Translations under genes and position numbers: made by a program | Assembly: GCF_014873945.1 (NCBI RefSeq) | Contig: NZ_JADBEC010000002.1 | Span: 1,984,001-2,048,000 of the forward strand | Length of the DNA: 64,000 nucleotides | Direction: 5' to 3' | Origin: Rhizobium viscosum | Lineage (GTDB): Bacteria; Pseudomonadota; Alphaproteobacteria; Rhizobiales; Rhizobiaceae | The notes under the pieces: generated by a model | Databases searched by the model: none | What the model saw: the letters and a program-made list of their open reading frames with translations, nothing else | Told to the model about the DNA's origin: nothing | In this document: positions 9,202 through 17,799 of the stretch, in pieces | Position numbering within the stretch: position 1 is the stretch's first letter | Layout of the letters: each line of letters starts with the position of its first letter

Positions 9202-10263
9202 TCACCGGGTACGCGGATCGAGGAAGCGGTAGGCGATGTCGGACAGCAGGTTGATGACGATCGAGATGATGCCGATCAGAAGCACGCTGCCGAGGATCGC
9301 GTTCATGTCCGCGAAGAACAGGGCCGAGGTCAGATATTGCCCGAGGCCGGGCCAGGCAAAAACGGTCTCGATGAGAACCGTGCCGTCCAGCAGGCCGCAA
9401 TAGGCGAGGGCAACGATGGTCAAAAGCTGTACCCGGATATTGCGGAAGGCGTGGCGCCACACGATGGCACGCTGGCCAAGACCCTTTGCCTTTGCCGTCA
9501 GGACATATTCCTGCCGGAGTTGTTCGAGCATGAAGCTGCGGCTCATGCGGCTGAGATAGGCCATGGCCGCATAACCGAGGATCAGGGCAGGGGCAGCGAC
9601 ATGCAGCAAGGCATCGCGGAAAACCTCCCACTCGCCGGCGATAATTGCATCGACGAGGATGGAGTTGGTCGGTCCTTCGACCAAGCCTTCATTGTAGACA
9701 TCCAGTCGGCCACTACCAGGGATGAGCCCGAACTTGGCATAGAAGACCAGGATAACGATGGTGCCGAGCCAGAAGATCGGCGTCGAATGTCCGAGCAGCC
9801 CGACGACGCGTGCCAGATGATCGACCCAGGTGCCTTTGCGAACAGCCGAGATGATGCCGAGCGGAATGCCGAGCCCGGCGCCGATGATCGTTGCCAGTGT
9901 GGCAAGCTCCAGTGTCGCCGGGAATACCCGGGCAAGGTCACTTGCCACGGGGTTCTTGGTCACATGCGACTGGCCGAAATTCAGCTGCGCGACATTGCCG
10001 AGATAGGTCGCGAACTGGATATAGAGCGGCTGGTCCAGCCCCATCTCCTTGTGCACCCGTTCATAAGTCGCTTGGTCGGCCTGATCCCCGATCACGGCAA
10101 TGACCGGATTAGCCGGGACCATGCGGCCGACGACGAAGGTAATGATCAGCAGGCCGAGCAGCGTCGTCAGGATGACGCTGAAGGACGTCGCCACCTTCTT
10201 CACCGCATCGAGCGCAGCTACTGCGCCGCCCGATGCGGCCCCGGATGTTTGTGAGATACTCAC
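9202..10263 (-). CDS. Dipeptide/oligopeptide-type ABC transporter permease (DppB-like)
   Basis: A 353-residue permease. After an Ala/Gly-rich N-terminus comes a first membrane helix (VILTTLLGLLIITFVVGRMV), then the DppB-type periplasmic stretch with MGLDQPLYIQFATYLGNV and LNFGQSHVTKNPV. Several helices follow, with the coupling region VLTAKAKGLGQRAIVWRHAF and the C-terminal NLLSDIAYRFLDPR. The N-terminus is some 15-20 residues longer than in E. coli DppB. It lies 21 bp after the binding-protein gene and shares one transcript with it. Confidence 0.92.
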   Translation of the reverse strand: MSISQTSGAASGGAVAALDAVKKVATSFSVILTTLLGLLIITFVVGRMVPANPVIAVIGDQADQATYERVHKEMGLDQPLYIQFATYLGNVAQLNFGQSHVTKNPVASDLARVFPATLELATLATIIGAGLGIPLGIISAVRKGTWVDHLARVVGLLGHSTPIFWLGTIVILVFYAKFGLIPGSGRLDVYNEGLVEGPTNSILVDAIIAGEWEVFRDALLHVAAPALILGYAAMAYLSRMSRSFMLEQLRQEYVLTAKAKGLGQRAIVWRHAFRNIRVQLLTIVALAYCGLLDGTVLIETVFAWPGLGQYLTSALFFADMNAILGSVLLIGIISIVINLLSDIAYRFLDPRTR

Positions 10264-10284
10264 GTCATTCTCCCTTGGAGGAGG

Positions 10285-11886
10285 TCATTCGCCCTTGGAA
10301 ACCGTGTCCCAGCGCGTCAGCCATGTCGAATGGCCGATATAGCCCTTCACTTCCTTACGAACCGCCTTTGCGTCGGTGCGCAGGAAGGAGGTGATCAGTG
10401 GTGAGGACGATTCGAGATAAGCCTTATTGATCTTCGCGTAGAGATCGGCCCGCTTCTGCTGGTCCGTCTCGTGGGCGGCCGCAGTCACCATGTCCTGAAT
10501 GTCTTTCGGCACATCCCAGGCGGTGCGCCAGGCGTTCAGGCCCGTCAGCTTGGCGTCGTCGGAATTATTGGCATTGGTTGCATAGGACTGGAGAACCGCG
10601 TGAGGATCCGGCAGGCGTTCGCCAGAGCGCGCCGAAAAGATCTCGAATTCTCGGGTGCGGAACTTGCCGATATGATCGCCGCCCTGAAGATCGAGCTTGA
10701 TGCCGGCCTCGGCGGCATTGGCCTGCAGGGACTGCGCGACCTCATATTCCGGGGTGACCGGTGTTGCGTAATAGACCTTTGAGAAACCGTTCGGATAGCC
10801 GGCTTCAGTCAGCAGCTGCTTGGCCTTTTCAATGTCGAGCTTATAGGGGTTGACCTCGCTTGCACCCGGCAGGCCGGCCGGAATGATGGTCTGCTGCTTG
10901 ATGCCGTAATATTTCATGACGGTGTTGGCGAGGCCGTCATAATCGATCAGGTAGCGAAAGGCTTCACGAACCTTGGGATTGGAGAGGATCTCGTCCTTCT
11001 GATTCAGCGCGAGATAATAGAAGCCGAAACCCGGCGTCTTCTGGATATCGGCCTTGCCGCCCGCTTCGACCGCCGTGAGGTCGGTTGAGGAAAGACGCGT
11101 CGCAACATCGACGTCGCCAGCCTCAAGCTGCAGGCGCTGGCCGGATGATTCAGGCATGTGGCGCAGCACGACGCGGCGCATCTTCGGTGCACCCTGCCAG
11201 TAATCCTTGTTGGCATCAGCGATCAGCAGATCGTTGACGCGCCAGGTGCGCAGCGCATAGGGGCCGGAACCGGCGTCATTGGTTTGCAGGAATTCGCGAC
11301 CCAGGTCACCGCCCTTGTCATGCTCGGCAAGAAGCTTGCTGTCGAGGATCGAGGTCGAGAAGCTTGCCAGCGAATAAAGGATCAGATTGGGGTTCCAGAC
11401 TTCCGGTGTCTGCAGGACGACGGTTGTGTCATCGCTTGCCTTGATCAGGTCGTCGACGTTCTTGTCGGTAAGGCCCCACTGACGAAGGTCGACCGAAGGC
11501 GCAAGCCCAAGCTTGACGAGGCGGCGCAGCGACCACTCGACGTCCTTTGCGGTCAGCGGATTGCCGGAATGGAACTTGATGCCGGAGCGGATCTTGAATG
11601 TAAAGGTCTTGCCGTCCGGCGAGACGCTCCAGCTTTCGGCAACACCCGGAGCCGGCTTGGTAATATCGTCGGCCGGCAGCACGATCAGCCGCTCATAAAG
11701 GTTCGCGACAATTTCAGCCGCTTCCAGCTGATTGATTTCGTTCGGATCGAGGCCACGCATCGACGACATGTTCGTTGCAATGACCAACTGGTCCTTCGGG
11801 GTGGCTGCGGCCGCAGCCAGTGGCATCATCAGGCTCGCGGCAACAAGCGCCGACGAGATCAACAGCCCGCGTCTTTGGATCTTCAT
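10285..11886 (-). CDS. ABC transporter substrate-binding protein, family 5 (peptide/nickel/oligosaccharide type)
   Basis: A 533-residue exported protein with a Sec signal (KIQRRGLLISSALVAASLM, then an Ala-rich cleavage region). Family-5 signatures are VAESWSVSPDGKTFTFKIRSGIKFHSG and DVEWSLRRLVKLG, and YLALNQKDEILSNPKVREAF falls in the second lobe. The ATG at 11886 has GGGAGGAAG upstream; the in-frame start at 11904 is less well placed. Family-5 proteins bind peptides, nickel chelates or sugars. The divergent sugar-acid catabolic genes (12722-14794) suggest a carbohydrate or glycoconjugate rather than a peptide. This is inference. Confidence 0.9.
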   Translation of the reverse strand: MKIQRRGLLISSALVAASLMMPLAAAAATPKDQLVIATNMSSMRGLDPNEINQLEAAEIVANLYERLIVLPADDITKPAPGVAESWSVSPDGKTFTFKIRSGIKFHSGNPLTAKDVEWSLRRLVKLGLAPSVDLRQWGLTDKNVDDLIKASDDTTVVLQTPEVWNPNLILYSLASFSTSILDSKLLAEHDKGGDLGREFLQTNDAGSGPYALRTWRVNDLLIADANKDYWQGAPKMRRVVLRHMPESSGQRLQLEAGDVDVATRLSSTDLTAVEAGGKADIQKTPGFGFYYLALNQKDEILSNPKVREAFRYLIDYDGLANTVMKYYGIKQQTIIPAGLPGASEVNPYKLDIEKAKQLLTEAGYPNGFSKVYYATPVTPEYEVAQSLQANAAEAGIKLDLQGGDHIGKFRTREFEIFSARSGERLPDPHAVLQSYATNANNSDDAKLTGLNAWRTAWDVPKDIQDMVTAAAHETDQQKRADLYAKINKAYLESSSPLITSFLRTDAKAVRKEVKGYIGHSTWLTRWDTVSKGE

Positions 11887-11952
11887 TTTCTTCCTCCCAA
11901 GCATCTCTGCAATCGCATCAGAACGAATTTTGATATCGACATCGATCTGAAA

Positions 11953-11968
11953 TCTGGTATATCAGATC
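11953..11968. promoter_or_regulatory. Probable GntR/FCD operator
   Basis: The palindrome ATCTGGTATATCAGAT (arms ATCTG/CAGAT) lies in the divergent region between the binding-protein gene and the GntR gene. Its core TGGTATATCA fits the TNGTNNNACNA-like pattern typical of FadR/FCD-group GntR regulators, apart from one base. It could control both the transporter operon and the regulator-aldolase-dehydratase operon. Confidence 0.6.
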
Positions 11969-12009
11969 TCACAAAACACTTTTGTCGTCAACGGGGGAAT
12001 TTTCGGCTT

Positions 12010-12720
12010 ATGGAAAATAGGATGGAGAGCGGGGCCGGCGACGACCGCATCGAAAAGATCGATCCCCGGTTCCTGACGACCCTGCGTGATCACGTTCACA
12101 AGACGCTACGGGCGGCTATTCTGTCCGGTCGCTTTCGGGCCGACGAGCGCGTCAACGAGCGTCAGCTCGCCGAACAGCTCGGGGTCAGCACCACCCCGAT
12201 CAAGGAGGCGCTCCGGCAGCTCGAGACCGAAGGACTGGTTGAAACCCTGCCGCGTCGTGGGGTGCTGATCCGCTTCAATGCTGGATGGGCGGAGGAGATG
12301 ATCCTGGCGCGTGCCGCGCTGGAATCGATGATCGCGCATCTCGCCGCCAAGCGTATCACCCGGGATGAGGCGTCGAAGCTTGATGACACAGTCGGCCTGA
12401 TGAAGGCGGCCACAGCCGATGGAGGTGCGGACGACCTCATTGCCTTGAATGAGACCTTTCACGAGCAGATCCACATCGCTTCGCGCTGCCAGTACCTGTC
12501 TCGCATGATCGAGCGCCAGCAGTTCTACGACGCGAGCATTCGCCGCATCATTCATTCCGACAACAAGGAGCGCGACAAGGCGCTCGCCGAACATACCGCC
12601 ATCGCTGCCGCTATCGTGTCGAACGACAGTGATAAGGCGGAGCGAGTGATGCGCGATCACGTCGTCCGCTCCGGCGAAACCTACCTCAACATCGTATTCA
12701 GGAAGAAAGAGGACATTTGA
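12010..12720 (+). CDS. GntR-family transcriptional regulator, FCD (FadR-like) subgroup
   Basis: A 236-residue regulator. Residues about 20-85 form the GntR winged helix (ERQLAEQLGVSTTPIKEAL, RQLETEGLVETLPRRGVLI). The C-terminal FCD helical domain has the metal-binding pattern of an Asn/Glu region and His residues (ETFHEQIHIA, EHTAIAAAI, MRDHV). The ATG at 12010 is preceded by GGGGGAA; the coding frame extends far upstream without a credible start. It begins the operon with the aldolase (1 bp gap) and the dehydratase, so a sugar acid or its 2-keto-3-deoxy product is a likely effector (inference). Confidence 0.88.
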   Translation: MENRMESGAGDDRIEKIDPRFLTTLRDHVHKTLRAAILSGRFRADERVNERQLAEQLGVSTTPIKEALRQLETEGLVETLPRRGVLIRFNAGWAEEMILARAALESMIAHLAAKRITRDEASKLDDTVGLMKAATADGGADDLIALNETFHEQIHIASRCQYLSRMIERQQFYDASIRRIIHSDNKERDKALAEHTAIAAAIVSNDSDKAERVMRDHVVRSGETYLNIVFRKKEDI

Positions 12721-12721
12721 C

Positions 12722-13642
12722 GTGACCGTGGGAATGGACAAGATTCGCAAGGCCCTGACGGGCATTTCCGGCGTTCCGGTGACCCCCTACAAGGCAGATG
12801 GCAGCATCGATCTCGCCAAGCTTTCCGCATTGATCGCGCGCCTTGCCAGCGCCCGGGTTCACAATCTGATGGCAGCCGGCAATACGGGCGAGTTCTTCAC
12901 GCTGACGATGGATGAGGTAAAGGCAGTCCATGCCGCTACGATCAAGGCTGCAGACGGCAAGTCGCTTATCAGTGCGGCCGTCGGTCGTTCGCTGGCGGAA
13001 GCCAAGGCTCTCGCCCGTCACGCGATTGCCGAGGGCGCCGACGCGATCATGGGTCACCACCCGATGGATCCCTTTGCCGGGCCGAGCTACCAGGCGAAAT
13101 ATTTTCTCGAACTTGCCGAGACGTCTACGGTCCCCGTCATTGCCTATGTCCGCAGCGACACGTTCTCGGTCGCCGATTTCCGCAAGCTTGCCCTGCATCC
13201 CAATATCGCCGGCATCAAGTTTGCATCCGGAAATCTCATGCTGCTTGCCGAGGTCATCCGCTCGACGAAGGATGCGCCGGCGATCTGGGTCTGCGGCCTC
13301 GCCGAGGGCTGGGCGCCGGCATTCTATGCCATGGGTGCTCGCGGCTTTACCTCGGGGCTCGTCAACGTTTTCCCCGAGCGTTCGCATGCCATCCATCAGG
13401 CGCTGGAAGCCGGTGACTACGCTGTTGCACGCGTTCTTATCGACGACATCGCCGGTTTCGAAGCGCTGCGCACTAAATATCTGAACGGCGCCAATGTCAC
13501 GGTCGTCAAGGAGGCGCTGGGCATGCTCGGAACCGATGTCGGCCCTGTTCGTCTTCCCGGCGTTGAAAGTCTGACGGACGCGGAACGCGCCGAACTGCGC
13601 GCAATCGTCGACAATGTAAGCGGCAAGAACCACGCCGCCTGA
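12722..13642 (+). CDS. DapA/N-acetylneuraminate-lyase family aldolase or synthase
   Basis: A 306-residue TIM-barrel class I aldolase. The Schiff-base lysine is in NIAGIKFASGN, the catalytic tyrosine in VPVIAYVRSD, and the pyruvate carboxylate-binding motif GNTGEFFTLT is near residue 50. The GTG start at 12722 follows GAGG by a suitable distance and abuts the GntR stop; an ATG at 12734 is the alternative. The canonical DapA arginine motif is not obvious, and the neighbour is a sugar-acid dehydratase. Cleavage of a 2-keto-3-deoxy sugar acid to pyruvate and an aldehyde is therefore more likely than lysine biosynthesis. Confidence 0.88.
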   Translation: MTVGMDKIRKALTGISGVPVTPYKADGSIDLAKLSALIARLASARVHNLMAAGNTGEFFTLTMDEVKAVHAATIKAADGKSLISAAVGRSLAEAKALARHAIAEGADAIMGHHPMDPFAGPSYQAKYFLELAETSTVPVIAYVRSDTFSVADFRKLALHPNIAGIKFASGNLMLLAEVIRSTKDAPAIWVCGLAEGWAPAFYAMGARGFTSGLVNVFPERSHAIHQALEAGDYAVARVLIDDIAGFEALRTKYLNGANVTVVKEALGMLGTDVGPVRLPGVESLTDAERAELRAIVDNVSGKNHAA

Positions 13643-13654
13643 GGAAGAATGTCA

Positions 13655-14794
13655 ATGCACATCACCGGCTTCAAGACCTACATGCAGCGCGTCGACGACC
13701 GGCCGCGACTACTCCTGAAAATCGAAACGAGCGAAGGTATTTCCGGTTGGGGCGAGTGCTACAATCACGGCCCCGACTGGGCGCTGCCGCCGCTTTTCGA
13801 CTACCTCTTCCATCAGATCGAAGGGGAGGACGCCCGCCGAGTGGAATTCCTTGTGCTGAAACTCAATCAGCAGTGCCGTTTTCCGCCGGGCGCCCTCGGG
13901 CTTGCGGCCATTTCGGCGATCGATCACGCGCTCTGGGATATTGCCGGCAAGGCCGCCGGCCTGCCCGTTTACATGCTGCTTGGCGGCAACGTTAGGGATC
14001 GGGTGCGCGTCTATTGCGGCGTCTATACCGCGCCGGACCCGCAGACGGCGCAGGACCAGACCCTCGAGCTGAACGAAAAATACGGCTACACGGCTTTCAA
14101 GCTCAGCCCCTTCCGCCGCGATCTGCATGCCGGCCGCTGGGGAGAGCTTGTGAAGGAAACCGGTGATTGGTTCGCTAAGATACGCGAGATCACGCCGTCG
14201 CATTTCGAATTCGCATTCGACGCTCATGCAAAGATCTTCGAACCCTATCAGGCGGTGCAGCTCGCCGCAGCGATTGCCCCTAATGATCCGCTCTTCTACG
14301 AGGAGCCGATCCGGCCGGAGCACATTCCGGCATGGGCCGAGCTGAAGTCGAAAGTCTCCGTTCCGCTGGCCACCGGAGAATCGCTCTATAGTCGCTTCGA
14401 ATTCCTCTCCCTGATGTCGGCGCGCGGCGCCGACATCATCCAGCCCGACATATGCGTTGTTGGCGGCGTCACGGAAATGCGCAGGATCGCTACAATCGCT
14501 GAGGCTCACTATGTAACCGTCGCGCCGCATAACCCGATGGGGCCGCTCGCGACCGCGGTCAACATTCACTTCTGCGCCGCACAGCCGAACTTCAAGGTCC
14601 TGGAGTTCAAGCCCCATGTCCATGCGCCATGGGCGACCGATCCGTATATGCCGGTCGACGGTCATATGGAATTGCGGCCCGACCGTCCGGGTTGGGGGCT
14701 GGAAATCGATGAAAAGGCATTGCAGACTGAAGACTACATTCATTGGGAGCGGAAAATCACCCGCAAGCCGGACGGATCGACGGCTTATCCCTGA
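13655..14794 (+). CDS. Mandelate racemase/muconate lactonizing (enolase superfamily) sugar-acid dehydratase
   Basis: A 379-residue enolase-superfamily enzyme: N-terminal capping domain, then a barrel with metal ligands Asp in FEFAFDAHAK, Glu in FYEEPI and Glu in ATGESLYS. The catalytic His is in VAPHNPMGPLATAVN, as in galactonate-dehydratase-like members. It probably removes water from an aldonic acid to give a 2-keto-3-deoxy acid, the substrate for the aldolase upstream. The ATG at 13655 lies nine bases from GAGGA; an ATG two codons earlier (13649) is possible but too close. The exact substrate cannot be read from motifs. Confidence 0.87.
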   Translation: MHITGFKTYMQRVDDRPRLLLKIETSEGISGWGECYNHGPDWALPPLFDYLFHQIEGEDARRVEFLVLKLNQQCRFPPGALGLAAISAIDHALWDIAGKAAGLPVYMLLGGNVRDRVRVYCGVYTAPDPQTAQDQTLELNEKYGYTAFKLSPFRRDLHAGRWGELVKETGDWFAKIREITPSHFEFAFDAHAKIFEPYQAVQLAAAIAPNDPLFYEEPIRPEHIPAWAELKSKVSVPLATGESLYSRFEFLSLMSARGADIIQPDICVVGGVTEMRRIATIAEAHYVTVAPHNPMGPLATAVNIHFCAAQPNFKVLEFKPHVHAPWATDPYMPVDGHMELRPDRPGWGLEIDEKALQTEDYIHWERKITRKPDGSTAYP

Positions 14795-15079
14795 CCGGTT
14801 CCGTTGAAATGACGGGCTTGCTTTGAAATGCCGGGGAAGCGCGTGCCGACGATCCAGTTCGCGCTTTCACTCCCGACTATGAACTTCCGGTCCTCGATGA
14901 AGCGCCAATGCTTGGGTCGTCAACCTTCGCCAATTTCCTGATTTTGTGTCCCCGCGCGTCGACGGTACACGCTGATACATTTCAGCCGATTCTCGAAATA
15001 TGCCGGACACGTGGATCCTTGAAACCGCTCTTCGTTAACAGGTGCTGCGAACGCGGCAGCAATTGAAGGAGAGTGTTTC

Positions 15080-16417
15080 ATGACCAAGACCGACAATGTT
15101 TCAATTCGGCGTAGTGTTTCCGATCGAGCGATCGCCATGGCGTTCGGCTCTCTGTTGCTCGTTCCGGTGATCTATGCACTGCCGGTTCATGCCGCCGATC
15201 CTGCGTCGAGTGTTGCCACGACGACGGCGAGCGCGGACGAAAGCGTCCGCCCGTTCCAGATCCACGTTCCACAGTCGCAACTCGACGACCTACGCAGGCG
15301 CATCGCCGACACCCGATGGCCCGACAAGGAGACGGTCGGCGACGACTCCCAGGGTATCCAATTGTCACGCGTCCAGGATCTGGTTCGCTACTGGGGTACA
15401 GAGTACGACTGGCGCAAAACCGAGGCCCAACTCAATGCATTGCCGGAACTCGTCACCACGATCGACGGTGTCGACATCCAGTTCATCCATGTTCGTTCGC
15501 GCCATCCCAACGCTCTCCCGATCATTCTGACACATGGCTGGCCGGGATCGATATTTGAGTTCATCAAGACCATAGGTCCTCTCACGGACCCGACTGCCTA
15601 TGGCGGCCGGCCGGAAGATGCGTTCGACGTCGTCATCCCCTCGATACCGGGCTACGGATTTTCCGGAAAGCCGACCGATCTGGGCTGGGGGCCGGACCGG
15701 GTTGCCCGTGCCTGGGATGTCCTGATGAAACGGCTCGGCTATGACCACTATGTTTCTCAGGGTGGTGATCATGGTTCGGTGATCTCCGACGCGTTGGCGC
15801 GCCAGGCACCGAAGGGTCTACTGGCAATCCATCTCAATATGCCCGCGACGGTGCCAGGCGATCTCATGGAGGCTATCAACAGCGGAGACCCGGCCCCCGC
15901 GAGCCTGTCATCGCCGGAACGGGAAGCCTATAATTCCTTGAGCACCTTCTTCGGACGAAATGCTGCCTATGGCGCCATAATGGTGACCCGGCCGCAGACG
16001 ATCGGCTATTCGCTTTCCGACTCGCCGGCCGGCCTTGCGTCCTGGATCTACGAGAAGTTTGCCCAGTGGAGCGACAGTGGCGGTGTTCCTGAGCGCGTTT
16101 TCTCCAAGGATGAAATGCTTGATGACATCACGCTCTATTGGTTGACGAACACCGGCGCGTCGGCATCGCGGTTCTACTGGGAAAACAACAACAACAACTT
16201 CAGCGCCGAAACGCAGAAGACGAAGGACATCAAAGTCCCGGTCGGCATCACGGTCTTTCCGAAGGAGATCTACCAGGCGCCGGAAAGCTGGGCCAAGCAG
16301 GCCTACCCCTCGCTGACCTACTATCATCAGGTCGAGAAAGGCGGGCATTTTGCGGCCTGGGAGCAGCCGCAGCTCTTCGCAGAAGAAGTAAGAGCCGCTT
16401 TCAAGTCCGTACGCTGA
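15080..16417 (+). CDS. Epoxide hydrolase-like alpha/beta hydrolase with signal peptide
   Basis: A 445-residue protein. A hydrophobic segment at about 19-38 ending ALPVHAAD looks like a Sec signal peptide. The epoxide-hydrolase N-terminal (EHN) domain follows (FQIHVPQSQLDDLRRRIADT, W-rich), then the alpha/beta fold with oxyanion motif HGWPGS near residue 152. The nucleophile Asp is at about 230 in SQGGDHGSVIS, and the catalytic His is in EKGGHFAAWEQP near the C-terminus. The full catalytic set is present, so it should be active, probably in the periplasm. GAAGGAGA precedes the ATG. It stands alone with a strong hairpin after it. Juvenile-hormone/microsomal-type epoxide hydrolases share this layout. 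Confidence 0.88.
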   Translation: MTKTDNVSIRRSVSDRAIAMAFGSLLLVPVIYALPVHAADPASSVATTTASADESVRPFQIHVPQSQLDDLRRRIADTRWPDKETVGDDSQGIQLSRVQDLVRYWGTEYDWRKTEAQLNALPELVTTIDGVDIQFIHVRSRHPNALPIILTHGWPGSIFEFIKTIGPLTDPTAYGGRPEDAFDVVIPSIPGYGFSGKPTDLGWGPDRVARAWDVLMKRLGYDHYVSQGGDHGSVISDALARQAPKGLLAIHLNMPATVPGDLMEAINSGDPAPASLSSPEREAYNSLSTFFGRNAAYGAIMVTRPQTIGYSLSDSPAGLASWIYEKFAQWSDSGGVPERVFSKDEMLDDITLYWLTNTGASASRFYWENNNNNFSAETQKTKDIKVPVGITVFPKEIYQAPESWAKQAYPSLTYYHQVEKGGHFAAWEQPQLFAEEVRAAFKSVR

Positions 16418-16428
16418 CAATGTCGAAA

Positions 16429-16454
16429 GGGTGGCCCTCACGCGAGGGCCACCC
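16429..16454 (+). terminator. Strong stem-loop after the epoxide-hydrolase-like gene
   Basis: A perfect 11-bp stem, GGGTGGCCCTC (16429-16439) with GAGGGCCACCC (16444-16454), has the four-base loop ACGC and begins 11 bp past the stop codon. There is no U-tract, so it may act as a factor-assisted terminator or 3'-end stabiliser. Confidence 0.6.
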
Positions 16455-16544
16455 CAGCCGAACAGTTGACCTGGAAATTTCATGCCCTCTTCGCCCCCGA
16501 TGCGATCATCATGGGGCGTCACCAAAAATCGCGAAGCAAGCTTA

Positions 16545-16556
16545 GCACACGTGTGC
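16545..16556. promoter_or_regulatory. Perfect 12-bp palindrome upstream of ABC uptake operon
   Basis: GCACACGTGTGC reads the same on both strands. It lies 98 bp before the binding-protein start codon, the only gene it could readily control. No regulator gene is adjacent, so a factor encoded elsewhere is implied if the site is real. Confidence 0.4.
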
Positions 16557-16653
16557 ATTTTGTTTCCTCCTGTCATTCCGGTGTTACGCGCTGGGGCTAG
16601 CAAGTCTCAGAACTCATCAGGGGCGCGGCCTCGACAGTGAAGGGAGACAGGGT

Positions 16654-17799
16654 ATGAATAGACGCGAATTTCTGATCACATCGTCGGCGGCTGCGGGCTT
16701 TCTCGCCCTTCCGCGCTTCGCCTCGGCTGCCGCAGGCACGATCGATCTTTATAGCGGATCGGATTCCAATATCATCGACCTCTGGAACAACATCATCCGC
16801 CCGGCTTTTGAAAAGGCGCATCCGGACGTCGCGCTGAAGGTTACTGATGCCGGCGACAACAACGGCCTTCGCGCCATTGGCGACCGCGCGCTCGCAGCAT
16901 TGCAGACCAAGACCGATCCGCAGGCCGACCTCTTCGAACAGTTCGATCCGCGCCTTCCGGCTGGCGGCATCGATGCCGGCCTTTGGGTGAAGTTCTCCGC
17001 CGAGAATGTCCAGGGTTTCGACCGCGTCAATCCGCTTGCTATCGACACGCCCTACTCATTGCCCTATCGCGGCTCGCAGGTTCTGCTTGCCTATGACAAG
17101 ACCAAGCTCGACCCGAAGGATGCGCCGAAAACCTGGGAACAGCTGACGGCCTGGATCAAGGCCAATCCCGGCCAGTTCATCTACAACCGTCCGGACAAGG
17201 GCGGCTCGGGCGGCAATTTCGTCCGCCGCGCCATTCATGAAGCCAACGGTCGCGATCCGAAGAAGTTCAAGGTCGACAACTTCACTGCCGACTTTGCCGA
17301 GCAGTCGCTGACGCCGGCCTGGAAGATCCTCAACGATCTCGCGCCGTCGCTCTATCAGAAGGGCGCCTATACCGCCGGCAACACGCAGTCGATCCAGCTG
17401 CTCTCCCAAGGCGTCGTCACCATGGCTCCGGTTTGGTCCGACCAGGTCCTGCAGGCGATCTCGCAGGGTGTCTTGCCTGAGACGACCGGCCTTGTGCAGC
17501 TCTCCGACCTCGCGCTTTGCGGCGGTTTTTCGGCCATGACGATCTTCACCAACGGCGCCAACAAGGATGCCGCCCTCAAGCTTGCGGCCTTCATGCTGAC
17601 GAGTGAGATGCAGGAAGCCATCATCACTGAAATCGGCGGTTTCCCGGGCGTTTCCTGGGATCACATTTCCGAAGATCTGCGCAAGAAATATGCCGACGTC
17701 ATCCCGGCGACCATCCCGACCTTCCCGGCCGGCGATTGGGAAAAGGCGATCAACGACGGCTGGTATCGTACTGTCGCTCCCGGTATCAGCCGCACCTGA
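16654..17799 (+). CDS. ABC transporter substrate-binding protein, family 1 (iron/putrescine/phosphonate-like), Tat-type signal
   Basis: A 381-residue periplasmic protein beginning MNRREFLITSSAAAGFLALP, a twin-arginine-type signal, with cleavage likely after ASAAAG. The mature part has the two-lobe fold common to Fe3+, polyamine and 2-aminoethylphosphonate binding proteins (LYSGSDSNIIDLWNNIIRPA; LLAYDKTKLDPKDAPKTWEQL; ISQGVLPETTG). AGGGAGA precedes the start. The stop overlaps the ATG of the first permease gene (TGATG), so the four transporter genes form one translationally coupled operon. The ligand cannot be stated from sequence. A phosphorylated polyol is suggested only by the facing phosphatase gene. 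Confidence 0.87.
   Translation: MNRREFLITSSAAAGFLALPRFASAAAGTIDLYSGSDSNIIDLWNNIIRPAFEKAHPDVALKVTDAGDNNGLRAIGDRALAALQTKTDPQADLFEQFDPRLPAGGIDAGLWVKFSAENVQGFDRVNPLAIDTPYSLPYRGSQVLLAYDKTKLDPKDAPKTWEQLTAWIKANPGQFIYNRPDKGGSGGNFVRRAIHEANGRDPKKFKVDNFTADFAEQSLTPAWKILNDLAPSLYQKGAYTAGNTQSIQLLSQGVVTMAPVWSDQVLQAISQGVLPETTGLVQLSDLALCGGFSAMTIFTNGANKDAALKLAAFMLTSEMQEAIITEIGGFPGVSWDHISEDLRKKYADVIPATIPTFPAGDWEKAINDGWYRTVAPGISRT

Noticed and set aside
14804..14835. Tandem TTGAAATGACGGG / TTGAAATGCCGGG
   Set aside because: Just two short copies behind the dehydratase stop codon, with no promoter or structural role evident.
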